Notes: generated from the letters alone by a model not told the origin. Positions 54,086 to 63,343 are shown, counted from the stretch's first letter. The stretch: DNA of 64,000 bases from DATFKA01 sp042095835 (GCA_042095835.1 JBELML010000008.1:28992-92991); one strand, 5' to 3'. Numbers and translations are program-made.

Positions 54086-56020
54086 ATGGCAAAATATGTA
54101 ATCAATGGTGATAACGGCCCCATCCGTTTAGTCAAAAGCAAAAAACTGGTAGGCCTAAAAGTCAAATCCACTCGTGGTATAGAAAAAGAAGATTATGTCA
54201 ATAAAGAAATCCATAAAAACTTGGGTGGCTTTAAATTAGTAGAGCTGGATGCTGCCGATAATGGACTTGACGAAAAACTAGATGAGGTCCGTGGCAAAGA
54301 GGAAGTGGAATTAGGCACTCACGTCTATTTTGCCGAAGGTAGCGACAAAGCTATCGTCCCTAGTGGAGAAATCACCATCACTTTTGAAGAAGGCGTAAGC
54401 GAGGAAGAGCAGCAAATTGCCCTTGATGAATTTGCCCTTATCCTTGACGAGCGAAGAGGCCCGTACCTTGTAATTGCTAAAGTCAGCTCTCAATCGCCCA
54501 ATCCCATTAAAGTGGCTCAGGCGCTTCAACAATCGCTGCTGGTCAAAGTTGCAGAACCCGATTTGGATATTATCTTAGATGAATACAGCGTCATCCCAAG
54601 AGATCATTTATTAGCTCAGCAGTGGCACCTCAAGAACCAGGGAAGTGTCCCCGGTGTCAATGTACGACTACGAGCCGGTGCAGACTGTAAAGTTTTGGAT
54701 GCTTGGCGAACACTGGGCAATAGAGGGTCTAGCGATGTAGTCATTGCCCTGATTGATAATGGCTTTGATCTTGCTCATCCCGACTTAAAGGGAAAAGTAT
54801 TCATGCCTATTGACCTACGTGCCAACTCTTCCCAACTTTCTCAAGGAGATTCTCGCTATACACATGGCACCCCTTGTGCAAGTGTGGCGTTGGCATCTGC
54901 GAACTCAAGTGGTATTGTAGGTGCTGCACCCAATTCCAAATTCATGCCCATAAATGGTACGTCCTTTTTAGATCGGAATACCGAAATCATGTTTGATTAT
55001 TGTGTCAACAATGGAGCAGATATCATCAGCTGTAGTTGGGGCACCATCAATCCTAATCACCGCCTCAATTATCGAAAAGAACAAGCGATTGCTAGAGCTG
55101 CCACTAAAGGCCGCAATGGCAAAGGTTGTGTCATCTTATTTGCAGTAGGCAACGAAGGCAAATCTTATGTCAATTATTATGCGGCGCATCCAAATGTAAT
55201 CGCTGTAGGTGCTTGTACAAGCCAAGACCGACACGCATTTTACTCCAATACCGGTCGGGAGATTGATGTGGTTGCGCCATCTAGCGGAGATTGGCCCATT
55301 TTGGCGGCTCGGGCATGGTGGGACAATGGCGACTCTCAGCAGCAAGGCCACAAAAAATATTATATCGATGGTGTCAATAGAGGGCGTAATTATAAGCACT
55401 TTGGCGGTACTTCGAGCTCTACGCCCTTGGTTGCAGGTATCTGTGCACTGATGCTCTCTGCCAACCCCAATCTAACTGGAGCAGAAATAAAACAAATCTT
55501 AATCAACACCGCAGATAAAATCGGGCATTCTTCAGAGTATACTCGTGGGCATTCACTCAAATATGGCTATGGCAGGGTTAATGCCGAGCGTGCTGTTGCT
55601 GAAGCTATCAGACGTAGAGGGAATAGCTTCAATCGCCCCAACACTCCTAGCACTACTGCCGCCCCATTGGGCAATACGGGTAGTGGGACGAATCGACCTA
55701 CTGGCGGAGGTACAAGTACAAACCCAAACACCTCCACAGGCGACTTATTCCAGGTGAGTGTCAACGATACCGTAAAGTTAGGCTGGGGCGTACAGGTTGG
55801 AGCCTATGGCAACTATGACGGCGTAATGGCCCTAGTCAACCGCCTGGAACGAGACTATGGCCAACCGGTCCACGTCAACAGTTCGGCTAGTTCGGGAAGG
55901 GTCATCTACCGCGTTATTGTTGGCGCCTATTCTGACATCAATGACGCCAGAAATCTACAACGGAGACTACAAAGTGCAGGTTTCACTGGCGCATTTATCA
56001 AAAACTTGAAGGATATTTAA
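54086..56020 (+). CDS. Subtilisin-like S8 peptidase with C-terminal SPOR domain
   Basis: A 644-residue S8 serine peptidase. The N-terminal ~190 residues (MAKYVINGDNGPIRLVKS...) form a leading domain without a signal peptide or lipobox. The catalytic domain holds Asp in VIALIDNGFDLAHPDLKG (~221), His in YTHGTPCASVAL (~258), the Asn/oxyanion region in GNEGKSYVN and Ser in FGGTSSSTPLVAGICALM (~445). After a Thr/Ser/Gly/Pro linker (~510-560) comes a SPOR domain (~570-640; WGVQVGAYGNYDGVMALVN and YRVIVGAYSDINDARNLQRR). SPOR domains normally bind peptidoglycan in the periplasm, so the absence of a signal peptide is unexpected. Preceded by the ECF sigma gene and its terminator. Confidence 0.88.
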   Translation: MAKYVINGDNGPIRLVKSKKLVGLKVKSTRGIEKEDYVNKEIHKNLGGFKLVELDAADNGLDEKLDEVRGKEEVELGTHVYFAEGSDKAIVPSGEITITFEEGVSEEEQQIALDEFALILDERRGPYLVIAKVSSQSPNPIKVAQALQQSLLVKVAEPDLDIILDEYSVIPRDHLLAQQWHLKNQGSVPGVNVRLRAGADCKVLDAWRTLGNRGSSDVVIALIDNGFDLAHPDLKGKVFMPIDLRANSSQLSQGDSRYTHGTPCASVALASANSSGIVGAAPNSKFMPINGTSFLDRNTEIMFDYCVNNGADIISCSWGTINPNHRLNYRKEQAIARAATKGRNGKGCVILFAVGNEGKSYVNYYAAHPNVIAVGACTSQDRHAFYSNTGREIDVVAPSSGDWPILAARAWWDNGDSQQQGHKKYYIDGVNRGRNYKHFGGTSSSTPLVAGICALMLSANPNLTGAEIKQILINTADKIGHSSEYTRGHSLKYGYGRVNAERAVAEAIRRRGNSFNRPNTPSTTAAPLGNTGSGTNRPTGGGTSTNPNTSTGDLFQVSVNDTVKLGWGVQVGAYGNYDGVMALVNRLERDYGQPVHVNSSASSGRVIYRVIVGAYSDINDARNLQRRLQSAGFTGAFIKNLKDI

Positions 56021-56214
56021 TACAGGTGCGTTTATTTTAAAAGTAGAATACGTAAAGTAGGTCGATCACTTCCGTAGATTTTTTATACATAAGTGGCCCT
56101 CCATTAAACTTTACCATCTTCTATTAATTTACATAAGTGTATATCCTCCGACAGATTTCAGTAGGGAATCTGTCTAATATTGGGGTTCATTTTATACTAA
56201 TCAAATTAATTATT

Positions 56215-56781
56215 ATGCGTTTAATTCTAACTCTCGCGCTAATGATGGTCGTGGCATTTTCTGCCCACGCACAGGAGTTTCCAAAACTAGACAAAAGCTC
56301 ACTAGATGTAGCTTATTTTCCAAACCGTATCACCTTCCGCAACTTTGCGAAAACAGATGCTGAGAAGAATGCTACAGCTGTTGCTAGAGTTATCTACTCA
56401 AGGCCACAAAAAAATGGTAGAGATATCTTTGGTGGTTTAGAAGAGTATGGCTCAGTATGGCGCCTTGGTGCTAACGAAGCTGCTGAAATCGAATTCTACG
56501 AAGATGTAAACATTGGTGAGGCACGCTTAAAAGCAGGTCGCTACACGATGTATGCACTTTTGGGTGAAAAAGAGTGGGAAATTTATTTCAATACAGATCT
56601 TGATGTTTGGGGATCTTATGCCTACAATGAGAAGCATAATGTGGCCAGCATTAAAGTACCTACTCAGGCTACTGAAGCTACGGTAGAGGCTTTTTCTGTC
56701 ATGTTTAAAGAAGTAGAAGGTGGTGCGCACCTGGTGATGGCTTGGGATGACACTATGGTCGAAGTACCCATCATGTGGTAA
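56215..56781 (+). CDS. DUF2911 family secreted protein
   Basis: About 188 residues. ATG at 56215 gives a signal peptide (MRLILTLALMMVVAFSAHAQ). The mature part is a DUF2911 domain: ARVIYSRPQKNGRDIFGGL, WRLGANEAAEIEFYEDV, LKAGRYTMYALLGEKEWEIYF (in segments), then a C-terminal beta strand pair with HLVMAWDDTMVEVPI. This small beta-sandwich family is frequent in Bacteroidota and its function is unknown. The longer upstream reading adds 26 residues and is not supported. Followed by a perfect palindromic terminator. Confidence 0.87.
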   Translation: MRLILTLALMMVVAFSAHAQEFPKLDKSSLDVAYFPNRITFRNFAKTDAEKNATAVARVIYSRPQKNGRDIFGGLEEYGSVWRLGANEAAEIEFYEDVNIGEARLKAGRYTMYALLGEKEWEIYFNTDLDVWGSYAYNEKHNVASIKVPTQATEATVEAFSVMFKEVEGGAHLVMAWDDTMVEVPIMW

Positions 56782-56803
56782 TCATTGTCTGAATTCTTGA
56801 ATT

Positions 56804-56849
56804 CCTAAAAAAGGTCAAGCTAGATGCATCTAGCTTGACCTTTTTTAGG
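56804..56849 (+). terminator. Terminator after the DUF2911 gene, perfect 46-bp palindrome
   Basis: Symmetric about 56826/56827: arms CCTAAAAAAGGTCAAGCTAG... closing on GATG/CATC, with six T residues inside the right arm. 23 bp after the stop codon. Could work in both directions. Confidence 0.88.
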
Positions 56850-56926
56850 TGTTATTAGGTACTTAAAGCGCTGTAGCTCAAACAATTTTGTCAATTGCTA
56901 GTTTAATGTGAGATAATGTCAACGTC

Positions 56927-57151
56927 ATGAAATCGCTTTTCTTAATCACACTAATGCTGTGCACTCAAGCTCCGGATTATCAACCGAACTCCAGCCCTAG
57001 CACCGTCGAGCGATATACAGTAGATGGTCGCTTACTTGAAGTGCAAGTTTTAATAAGAGGTAAGATTTCAATCGGTATTAAGAGCCCTTTCCATACTAGC
57101 GGACAAAATAAAAAGGATTGGAAATTACTCCAATCCTTAATCTTCAATTAA
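56927..57151 (+). CDS. Possible small exported peptide, unknown
   Basis: A 74-codon reading frame with ATG start and a hydrophobic N-terminus (MKSLFLITLMLCTQ). The centre (RYTVDGRLLEVQVLIRGKISIG) could be a small beta domain. No family recognised. The last eight codons overlap a hairpin (57113-57138), which argues that either the frame is fortuitous or the hairpin terminates inside the gene. Low confidence. Confidence 0.3.
   Translation: MKSLFLITLMLCTQAPDYQPNSSPSTVERYTVDGRLLEVQVLIRGKISIGIKSPFHTSGQNKKDWKLLQSLIFN
57113..57138 (+). terminator. Hairpin with 10-bp stem, possible terminator
   Basis: AAGGATTGGA / TCCAATCCTT with a 6-base loop, then an AT-rich tail. It overlaps the end of the weak ORF at 56927. 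Confidence 0.6.
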
Positions 57152-57591
57152 TTATACGGAAACTCGGTCTTGAATATGTTCTAAAAGACGCCCTATTCTC
57201 TTCAAGGGTTGTAAAGCCCCAAAAGTATTTTCCATTCATTTCTTAAAACAGTCATTGTACTTCCTAACAATGGTTATAATTATGTTATTCCAAAGCAGGG
57301 TATATAATAATGCCCGTATTTTAGCTATTGTAGTTATGTGCTGGATATTATGTGTTATGTGCTATGTGTTATGTGTTATGTTAATGAGACCCGATGCTTC
57401 AGCAGCCTTGGTCGAATTAATCCCGGCTGAGTGCAACGAACGTCGGGATGCTCTATCTTAAGGAGACCTCTGTAGTGCGCAGCAATATAATCTGGTCGAA
57501 TTACATGTTGACAGAAGAAATACTAGTGGAATTCGGGAAGTAAAATCTATGCGACAACCATTAATAGAAACTTCATATTAATCGATAATAA
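57152..57591. other. 440-bp intergenic region with heptamer repeats
   Basis: No gene supported; a 68-codon frame at 57255 is the translation of the repeat. It holds the TTATGTG array and a loose TCCCG...CGGGA inverted repeat (57421-57448). The permease TTG start is at its right end, preceded by an AT-rich stretch without a clear -7 box. Confidence 0.6.
57348..57380 (+). repeat. Heptamer array TTATGTG, about 4.7 copies
   Basis: TTATGTG, TTATGTG, CTATGTG, TTATGTG, TTATG in phase. An extra single copy lies just upstream at 57334-57340. The unit is the reverse complement of CACATAA at 44637. Confidence 0.85.
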
Positions 57592-58998
57592 TTGGGAAAG
57601 CAGCGAAAAATAGGATGGCAAGCAGCGATGGCAATTGTAATTGCCAACATGGTTGGTACCGGTGTTTTTACAACGCTGGGCTTCCAATTAGAGTCGGTGC
57701 AAAGCATCTGGGGAATTTTACTCCTTTGGATCGTGGGGGGCGTGATCTCCCTGCTTGGTGCTTTCTCCTATGCTGAAATTGGCACCCATTTGCCCAAGTC
57801 AGGTGGAGAGTACCATTTTCTTTCCAAAACCATCCATCCTCTGGCCGGTTATTTGAGCGGATGGGTATCCTTGACCGTTGGTTTTGCAGCGCCGGTGGCT
57901 TTAGCAGCTATGGCGATGGGAGCTTATCTCGACAAGTTCGTACCAGTATCTGGCATGGCTATTGCCATCACAAGTATTCTACTTATTTCTGTAGTTCACT
58001 CCATTAACCTAAAGAATAGCAGTTTATTCCAAGGGACTTTTACTTGGTTGAAAGTCTTGCTCATTATTGGAATGATCCTAGCAGGTCTCCTTTATTTCCC
58101 CAACTCTACCCCCGTAGAATGGAGTCCTAACTGGTCCTCAGAAATATTCACGCCCTCCTTTGCCATCGCGCTTATTTATGTGACCTATGCTTACTCTGGT
58201 TGGAATGCTTCTGCCTATATCGTTGGAGAAATCAAGAACCCTAATCGCAACCTACCTATATCGTTGGTTGGTGGCACCCTACTAGTTTCTGTTTTATACG
58301 TTCTACTCCAACTGACTTTTCTCCAACAAGCTCCTATCCAGGAATTAGCTTCAAAAGTTGAAGTGGGGCAAGTAGCCGCAGAATATATGTTTGGCCAAGA
58401 GGCCGGAAAGTGGGTAAGCTTTCTGATTGGGTTCCTTTTGATCTCCAGTATTAGTGCCATGATCTGGGTAGGGCCTCGTATTAGTAGAGCTATGGCAGAT
58501 GATTATCCTATCTGGTATTTTCTAAAAAAAGACAATCAGGCAGGGATTCCAGTACGGGCGATTTGGTTTCAAGCAGCTCTAAGTATTCTGATGATCATCA
58601 GCGGTCGATTTGAGCAAATTCTTTTGTATAGTGGATTCATTTTACAAATCTTCACTACGCTCACCGTGAGTACTTTATTTATATTAAGACAAAAGAAAAC
58701 CCCTCACAATTATTATAGAAGTCCATTCTATCCTGTCTTACAAATTATTTTTATTTCGATCAGTATCTGGATGATCGTCTACATGATCGCCGATAAACCC
58801 AATGAAAGTTTATGGGGCCTCATCAACCTGGGAATAGGTTTGGTCACCTATTTCATTTCTAAAAAAATGACTTCCTATACTATGGACTCCAATCAGGCAG
58901 CGAGTGGAGTAGAAAAAACAATTGGCACCAGCTCCTCGGTCTCTCTATCTATACCTAAGCGTAAAAGACATCATTCAAAAGACGTCTCTAAAGCTTAA
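57592..58998 (+). CDS. APC-family amino-acid permease, TTG start
   Basis: A 468-residue inner-membrane transporter of the APC superfamily with about twelve transmembrane segments. The first segment contains the family motif ANMVGTGVFTTLGF; SYAEIGTHLPKSGGEYHFL and YVTYAYSGWNASAYIVGEI follow. Substrate not predictable, probably an amino acid or polyamine. The TTG at 57592 keeps the short basic N-terminus before the first membrane segment; an internal ATG 36 bases later would begin inside that segment. A stand-alone gene with a soluble C-terminal tail. Confidence 0.9.
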   Translation: MGKQRKIGWQAAMAIVIANMVGTGVFTTLGFQLESVQSIWGILLLWIVGGVISLLGAFSYAEIGTHLPKSGGEYHFLSKTIHPLAGYLSGWVSLTVGFAAPVALAAMAMGAYLDKFVPVSGMAIAITSILLISVVHSINLKNSSLFQGTFTWLKVLLIIGMILAGLLYFPNSTPVEWSPNWSSEIFTPSFAIALIYVTYAYSGWNASAYIVGEIKNPNRNLPISLVGGTLLVSVLYVLLQLTFLQQAPIQELASKVEVGQVAAEYMFGQEAGKWVSFLIGFLLISSISAMIWVGPRISRAMADDYPIWYFLKKDNQAGIPVRAIWFQAALSILMIISGRFEQILLYSGFILQIFTTLTVSTLFILRQKKTPHNYYRSPFYPVLQIIFISISIWMIVYMIADKPNESLWGLINLGIGLVTYFISKKMTSYTMDSNQAASGVEKTIGTSSSVSLSIPKRKRHHSKDVSKA

Positions 58999-59113
58999 GT
59001 TACGTCCAAAATCTTGCCTTTTTCAAGCATCTTTTCCAGAATTTGAAATTAATTCTGTCTAATAGAGTATGTTTAATAAAACTTAAGCACCAATTTTGTC
59101 CTTAAAAAACGAT

Positions 59114-59842
59114 ATGCACGATCTGTTGAAAAAGTCTTGTTTCCTACTTCTTTTTAGTAGTCTATTTTCTTATTCCTTGTTTGCTCAACAACCTTACCAA
59201 CTGAATACGGCTGGCGAACTAGGCGTCATCGGAGGAGCTGCTGGCTTAAATGGTATAGCAGGCTATATTGCTGCCAAAATGGACGTGCTAAGTCCCAATG
59301 ATCTGGAGAACCTCAATCCCAATACCATCTGGGGTATAGACCGTTGGGTCACTACTCAATACCATTCAGGCGCTAAGAAGAGCAGTGATATTGCCCTCTT
59401 TTCTTCCTTCGCTTTACCACTTACCCTTCTAGCACAAGAGTCTGCACGCAATGATTTGGGTACGGTAGGTCTACTGACTTTAGAAACCTTACTCATCAAT
59501 AGTAGCTTGACCAATATTACCAAAGTCTCTGTACGACGTACTCGTCCTTTTGTCTATAACCCAGATGCTCCGCTCCATTTGAAATTAGATAAAAAAGCTC
59601 GATATTCCTTTTTCTCAGGACATACCTCTACTACTGCCGCGCTTTCTTTTATGACTGCACAGCTGCACAGCGACTATAGTGGCAAAAGCGACTGGGCAGT
59701 CTGGAGTCTTGCCGCAGCGATTCCTGCCTTTACTGGTATTCAGAGGATGCGCGCTGGCAAGCACTTTCTTACAGATGTCTTATTAGGCTATATTGTGGGA
59801 GCCGGAGTTGGTATTTTAGTACCCTCTTTGCATAAACTATAA
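59114..59842 (+). CDS. PAP2-superfamily phosphatase
   Basis: About 242 residues. ATG at 59114 gives a signal peptide or first membrane segment (LLKKSCFLLLFSSLFSYSLFAQ). The three phosphatase motifs are complete: KVSVRRTRP, SFFSGHTS and RMRAGKHFLTD with the catalytic His/Asp pattern. Such proteins dephosphorylate lipid phosphates, for example undecaprenyl pyrophosphate or lipid A intermediates; which one here is unknown. A CAATTTTG -7-like box ends 15 bp before the start. Lies 115 bp before the ABC exporter pair and may be functionally linked to envelope lipids. Confidence 0.88.
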   Translation: MHDLLKKSCFLLLFSSLFSYSLFAQQPYQLNTAGELGVIGGAAGLNGIAGYIAAKMDVLSPNDLENLNPNTIWGIDRWVTTQYHSGAKKSSDIALFSSFALPLTLLAQESARNDLGTVGLLTLETLLINSSLTNITKVSVRRTRPFVYNPDAPLHLKLDKKARYSFFSGHTSTTAALSFMTAQLHSDYSGKSDWAVWSLAAAIPAFTGIQRMRAGKHFLTDVLLGYIVGAGVGILVPSLHKL

Positions 59843-59957
59843 GGTAGTAGACATCCTGAAAACAATCGAAAGAGATAAAATAACCTTTTGTCGAAAAAAC
59901 GAGGCATCACCTCTCCTTTCTAAACAAATTGAAAGACTATACGCTTAAACTTCAGAT

Positions 59958-60725
59958 ATGAACGACATCATCACCATTAGAAATCTTAGAAAAAGCTACG
60001 GCAAAAAAGAAGTCCTACACAGCATCGATTTAGGTATTGCCCCAGGCCAAGTCATTGGCTATATAGGCCCCAATGGAGCTGGTAAATCTACAACCGTAAG
60101 AATACTTGCGGGATTGGATAATCAGTTCGAAGGAGAAGTCATGGTCAATGGATTTGACGTACGTAAAGAAGGCATTGAGGTCAAAAAAATAATCGGCTAT
60201 ATACCCGAGCAAACTGAAATCTACGATGTCTTGACTCCCAGAGAGTTCCTGACCATGCTGGGTCGCCTGCAAGGTATGGAGCAAGCCATCCTAGAAGAGC
60301 GGATGGTAAAAATGCTCTCCTACTTTGGAATGGATATACATATCGACGAACGTATGGACACCTTCTCTAAAGGTATGCGCCAAAAGGTATTGCTCGTTTC
60401 GGGCTTAATGCATAATCCAGAAATCATTTTTATGGATGAACCCCTCAGCGGGCTAGATGCCAATACTGTCATTTTGGTCAAGGAGATCATCACCCAGCTG
60501 GCAGAGCAAGGCAAGACGATCATTTATTGCTCTCATATCATGGATACTGTAGAGAAAATATCGGATCGGATCATTCTAATTGCTGATGGTCGAGTCGTGG
60601 CAGATGGCCCTATCGAAACCCTAAGAGCCAAAGATGGAGAGACCCTAGAGGCCATCTTTTCTAATCTCACCGGACAAGGAGGCTTCGATGAGAAAGCTTC
60701 TGACTTTATGAAATCCTTTGATTAA
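59958..60725 (+). CDS. ABC transporter ATP-binding protein
   Basis: A 255-residue nucleotide-binding subunit. Walker A is GPNGAGKSTT (~residue 35), the signature is a variant FSKGMRQK, Walker B is IIFMDEPLSGLD and the H-loop is YCSHIMDT. The variant signature and the C-terminal extension (FSNLTGQGGFDE) place it among ABC-2-type exporter ATPases. Twelve bases separate it from the permease gene, so the two are cotranscribed. The exported compound is unknown. Confidence 0.93.
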   Translation: MNDIITIRNLRKSYGKKEVLHSIDLGIAPGQVIGYIGPNGAGKSTTVRILAGLDNQFEGEVMVNGFDVRKEGIEVKKIIGYIPEQTEIYDVLTPREFLTMLGRLQGMEQAILEERMVKMLSYFGMDIHIDERMDTFSKGMRQKVLLVSGLMHNPEIIFMDEPLSGLDANTVILVKEIITQLAEQGKTIIYCSHIMDTVEKISDRIILIADGRVVADGPIETLRAKDGETLEAIFSNLTGQGGFDEKASDFMKSFD

Positions 60726-60737
60726 TCAAGCTCAGTT

Positions 60738-62429
60738 ATGAATAAATTTCTACTTCGCACCATAGGATGGACCGCTGCTTGGTGGCGTTGGCTAGGTGCC
60801 GACCCCGATCAGCTCCGCATTATTTTGGAGACCAAACTCAAAATGGATAGCAGACGACGCTCTGCTTTTGGCATGATGGGCAACCAAAAGAAAGGAAAAG
60901 AGAAAAAAAGTCAAGACGCCATCACTGTCGGTGTTTTTGCTTTAATGGGTGTAGGATTGATGTTAGCCCCTATGTTTATACCTCATACTGCTACAGGGTA
61001 TTTCATGTACTTTTCGGTATGGATGATTTTCCTTTCGCTCACCTTAATCACAGACTTTACAGATGTCTTGATTGATGTTCGAGACAATTATATACTCTTG
61101 CCTCGACCAGTGAATGATCGCACCATGACACTGAGCAGGTTGCTTCATATATTTTTATACTTATCCAAACTAGTCTTGGGTTTTGCGATTCCAGGCTTGA
61201 TCGGACTGACTATTAAATTTGGATGGCCGGTTTTGATATTATTCCCGATCATGGTAAGCATCAGTGTGGTACTCAGTATCTTTTTTGTCAATCTGGTCTA
61301 CCTTGCTATACTGCGTTTCCTCAGCCCAAAGAAGTTTAAGGAAGCAATTTCTTATATCCAGATCATCTTCACCAGTTCCATTCTGATTGGCTACTATATC
61401 TTCCCTCAATTGATACAATTCCTAGACCTCAAAACCTTTAACATTTTTGAATATCCGCTAGCCTGGTTTTTGCCTTCTACTTGGATTGCAGCCTTGTGGG
61501 AGATATTTATCCATGCCAAGTTCACGACAAGCCTTATCGTCATGGGTGTATTGGCTTTGCTTTCGCCCTTCATTAGCTTTTATTTAGTCAGTAATTATCT
61601 TGCTAAAAACTTCAATCAAAAAATGCTTGGTATTGGCCAAGCTGGAAGTGAAGATGATGAGCAAAAAACCGTCAAAACAGAAAACAGTCAACAAAAAAGT
61701 TGGCGTGTCCGATCAGCAAATCTGGTCGCCAAGCATCCTATCGAACGGGCTTGCTACGAATGGGCTTGGGCAATGATGCAACGAAGCCGAACCTTTAGAG
61801 TGAAATTGTATCCAATGTTTGCCTTTATTCCAGCCTATTTTGTCTACCTAATGGTGATGGGAGATGGAGATATCAGGGAAAAAGTTCAGTCTGCGCTAGC
61901 TAGCGACTCCTATATTATCCTATTGTATTGCTGTTTTATTGTCTTGTCTGCTGCGACATCTAATGCTCGTTTTACGGAGCAATTCAAGGCGGCTTGGGTC
62001 TTTTTTGCCAAACCCATTGAGCGCCCCGGCCCAATCATTACGGGAGCGAGCAAGGCTGCCCTGATGCGTTATTACCTTCCCTATTATCTGATGGTCTCGA
62101 TAGCAGTATTGAGTTGTTGGGGTATAGATACGCTAGATGATATTGTCTTGGTCTTTTTTATAAATATTCTACTCAGCTTTCTTGCTACTTTAATAGCATA
62201 TCGCAACCTTCCCTTCAGCATTGCCTGGGAAAACGCCCAAAAAGCCAACAACACGGTCAATGCACTCCTGACAATGGTTTTGGCTGGTGGTGTAGGTTCA
62301 CTACATTATTTTGTACTCACCAAAACCTGGTGGTTAATCCCGATAGCGCTCCTGACCACTATCGGTCTAACTTGGTTGGTTTATAAAGAGTTGATCAAAC
62401 TCAATTGGCAGGATTTGAGGGAGGTCTGA
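60738..62429 (+). CDS. ABC transporter permease, partner of the ATPase at 59958
   Basis: A 563-residue polytopic membrane protein with roughly ten to twelve transmembrane segments in two halves, joined by a hydrophilic acidic/polar linker near residues 300-325 (GIGQAGSEDDEQKTVKTENS). It has no ATPase motif of its own. The N-terminal segment contains a coupling-helix-like stretch (DPDQLRIILETKLKMD) typical of large ABC-2-type permeases. Function inferred from the adjacent ATPase; substrate unknown. Two bases separate its stop from the convergent HNH gene. Confidence 0.87.
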   Translation: MNKFLLRTIGWTAAWWRWLGADPDQLRIILETKLKMDSRRRSAFGMMGNQKKGKEKKSQDAITVGVFALMGVGLMLAPMFIPHTATGYFMYFSVWMIFLSLTLITDFTDVLIDVRDNYILLPRPVNDRTMTLSRLLHIFLYLSKLVLGFAIPGLIGLTIKFGWPVLILFPIMVSISVVLSIFFVNLVYLAILRFLSPKKFKEAISYIQIIFTSSILIGYYIFPQLIQFLDLKTFNIFEYPLAWFLPSTWIAALWEIFIHAKFTTSLIVMGVLALLSPFISFYLVSNYLAKNFNQKMLGIGQAGSEDDEQKTVKTENSQQKSWRVRSANLVAKHPIERACYEWAWAMMQRSRTFRVKLYPMFAFIPAYFVYLMVMGDGDIREKVQSALASDSYIILLYCCFIVLSAATSNARFTEQFKAAWVFFAKPIERPGPIITGASKAALMRYYLPYYLMVSIAVLSCWGIDTLDDIVLVFFINILLSFLATLIAYRNLPFSIAWENAQKANNTVNALLTMVLAGGVGSLHYFVLTKTWWLIPIALLTTIGLTWLVYKELIKLNWQDLREV

Positions 62430-62430
62430 A

Positions 62431-62862
62431 TCATTCAGTTTTAGGGGGATGCTCCCCTATTAGCTCCAAAAGCATTCTAAGGTTCATCAACTCCTCCCGG
62501 TTTAGGTTTAACTCCTTAATAGTCACTCTACCGATAGGACTCAATGCAATAACTTCCTTAAGATCATAACTCCATTTGAAATGCTCTATCCAAACCCCTT
62601 TCCGCGGGTTGAAAATTTGCACATTTTGGTTAAGTATCTGATCAAAACCTGACTGTTTAGTATATTTATGAGCATTACATCCACCACAAGCATAAGCGAG
62701 ATTCTCCTCCACACTTTTTCCTCCAGCTACCTTAGGGGTGATATGTTCTATCACAAAAGATTGAGTACTGTATTTATCAGGGCTTTGACAATATTCACAT
62801 CTATTACCAGCGCGGGCAATTACATTTTGCCTTAAAGTTTTTCCTATATAATCACTCGGCAT
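62431..62862 (-). CDS. HNH endonuclease, paired with a small upstream protein
   Basis: A 143-residue HNH nuclease. ATG at 62862 (MPSDYIGKTLRQNV) is preferred to a TTG seven codons upstream. Zinc and catalytic residues are complete: C22-x2-C25, E39-H40-I-T-P (catalytic His), N54 and C59-x2-C62-N-x-H65. The C-terminal half (IFNPRKGVWIEHFKWS, SPIGRVTIKELNLNR, LLELIGEHPP) is a distinctive extension shared with a solitary HNH family that I recall from cyanobacteria and other phyla. It overlaps its partner by 11 bp. No methylase or phage gene nearby. Target unknown. Confidence 0.88.
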   Translation of the reverse strand: MPSDYIGKTLRQNVIARAGNRCEYCQSPDKYSTQSFVIEHITPKVAGGKSVEENLAYACGGCNAHKYTKQSGFDQILNQNVQIFNPRKGVWIEHFKWSYDLKEVIALSPIGRVTIKELNLNREELMNLRMLLELIGEHPPKTE

Positions 62863-63274
62863 ACAAAGGTGCAGCTGGTTCAATCCCCAATTTTGTCATA
62901 AGGGAAGGCAGGTCAGAATCCCAAAGTTTAGAAAGCTCAATTAGAGCCTTTAGTCGATCATTATTAGCCTTTTCAATTTCTTTAGTTTTCTCCAGCAAAG
63001 TTTCAATTTCTTCTGGATTTAAGCTTAAAGAAAGAGATTTTTGGGTGAGCTCCTTATAGATTCTTGAAGATTCAGTATCGACAGCATTATTAATGATTTT
63101 AAGAAGCTGGGTTTCATCTTCCGATAAAACAGAATCAATACTGCCTCTACTCTCCCTGGGCTGAGCTTCTTCACTTGAAGCATTAAGGATTGCTTTAATC
63201 TCTTTGAGGAGATCAAGATTCTCAGTTTCTTCGAGTATATTGATAATCTCGCTTTTTAAAGTCTGGTTGCTCAT
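62852..63274 (-). CDS. Small helical partner of the HNH endonuclease
   Basis: A 140-residue, strongly helical, charged protein with no signal peptide. Its C-terminal half (LSEDETQLLKIINNAV, YKELTQKSLSLSLNPEEIETLLEKTKEIEKANNDRLKALIELSKLW in segments, then LPSLMTKLGIEP) resembles a small protein I remember encoded before HNH nucleases in cyanobacteria, which suggests a stable pair. The overlap of 11 bp implies translational coupling. Possible antitoxin, regulator or targeting subunit; unproven. Confidence 0.82.
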   Translation of the reverse strand: MSNQTLKSEIINILEETENLDLLKEIKAILNASSEEAQPRESRGSIDSVLSEDETQLLKIINNAVDTESSRIYKELTQKSLSLSLNPEEIETLLEKTKEIEKANNDRLKALIELSKLWDSDLPSLMTKLGIEPAAPLYAE

Positions 63275-63343
63275 TTACAGGCTTTTTATAAAATTAATCA
63301 ATATTCATCAATATCGCTAAAAAAATGCACCCTTGATGCTTGA

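Noticed and set aside
57255..57461. A 68-codon frame over the TTATGTG array
   Set aside because: Its middle is a repetitive VLCVMCYVL-like translation of the heptamers; no independent support.
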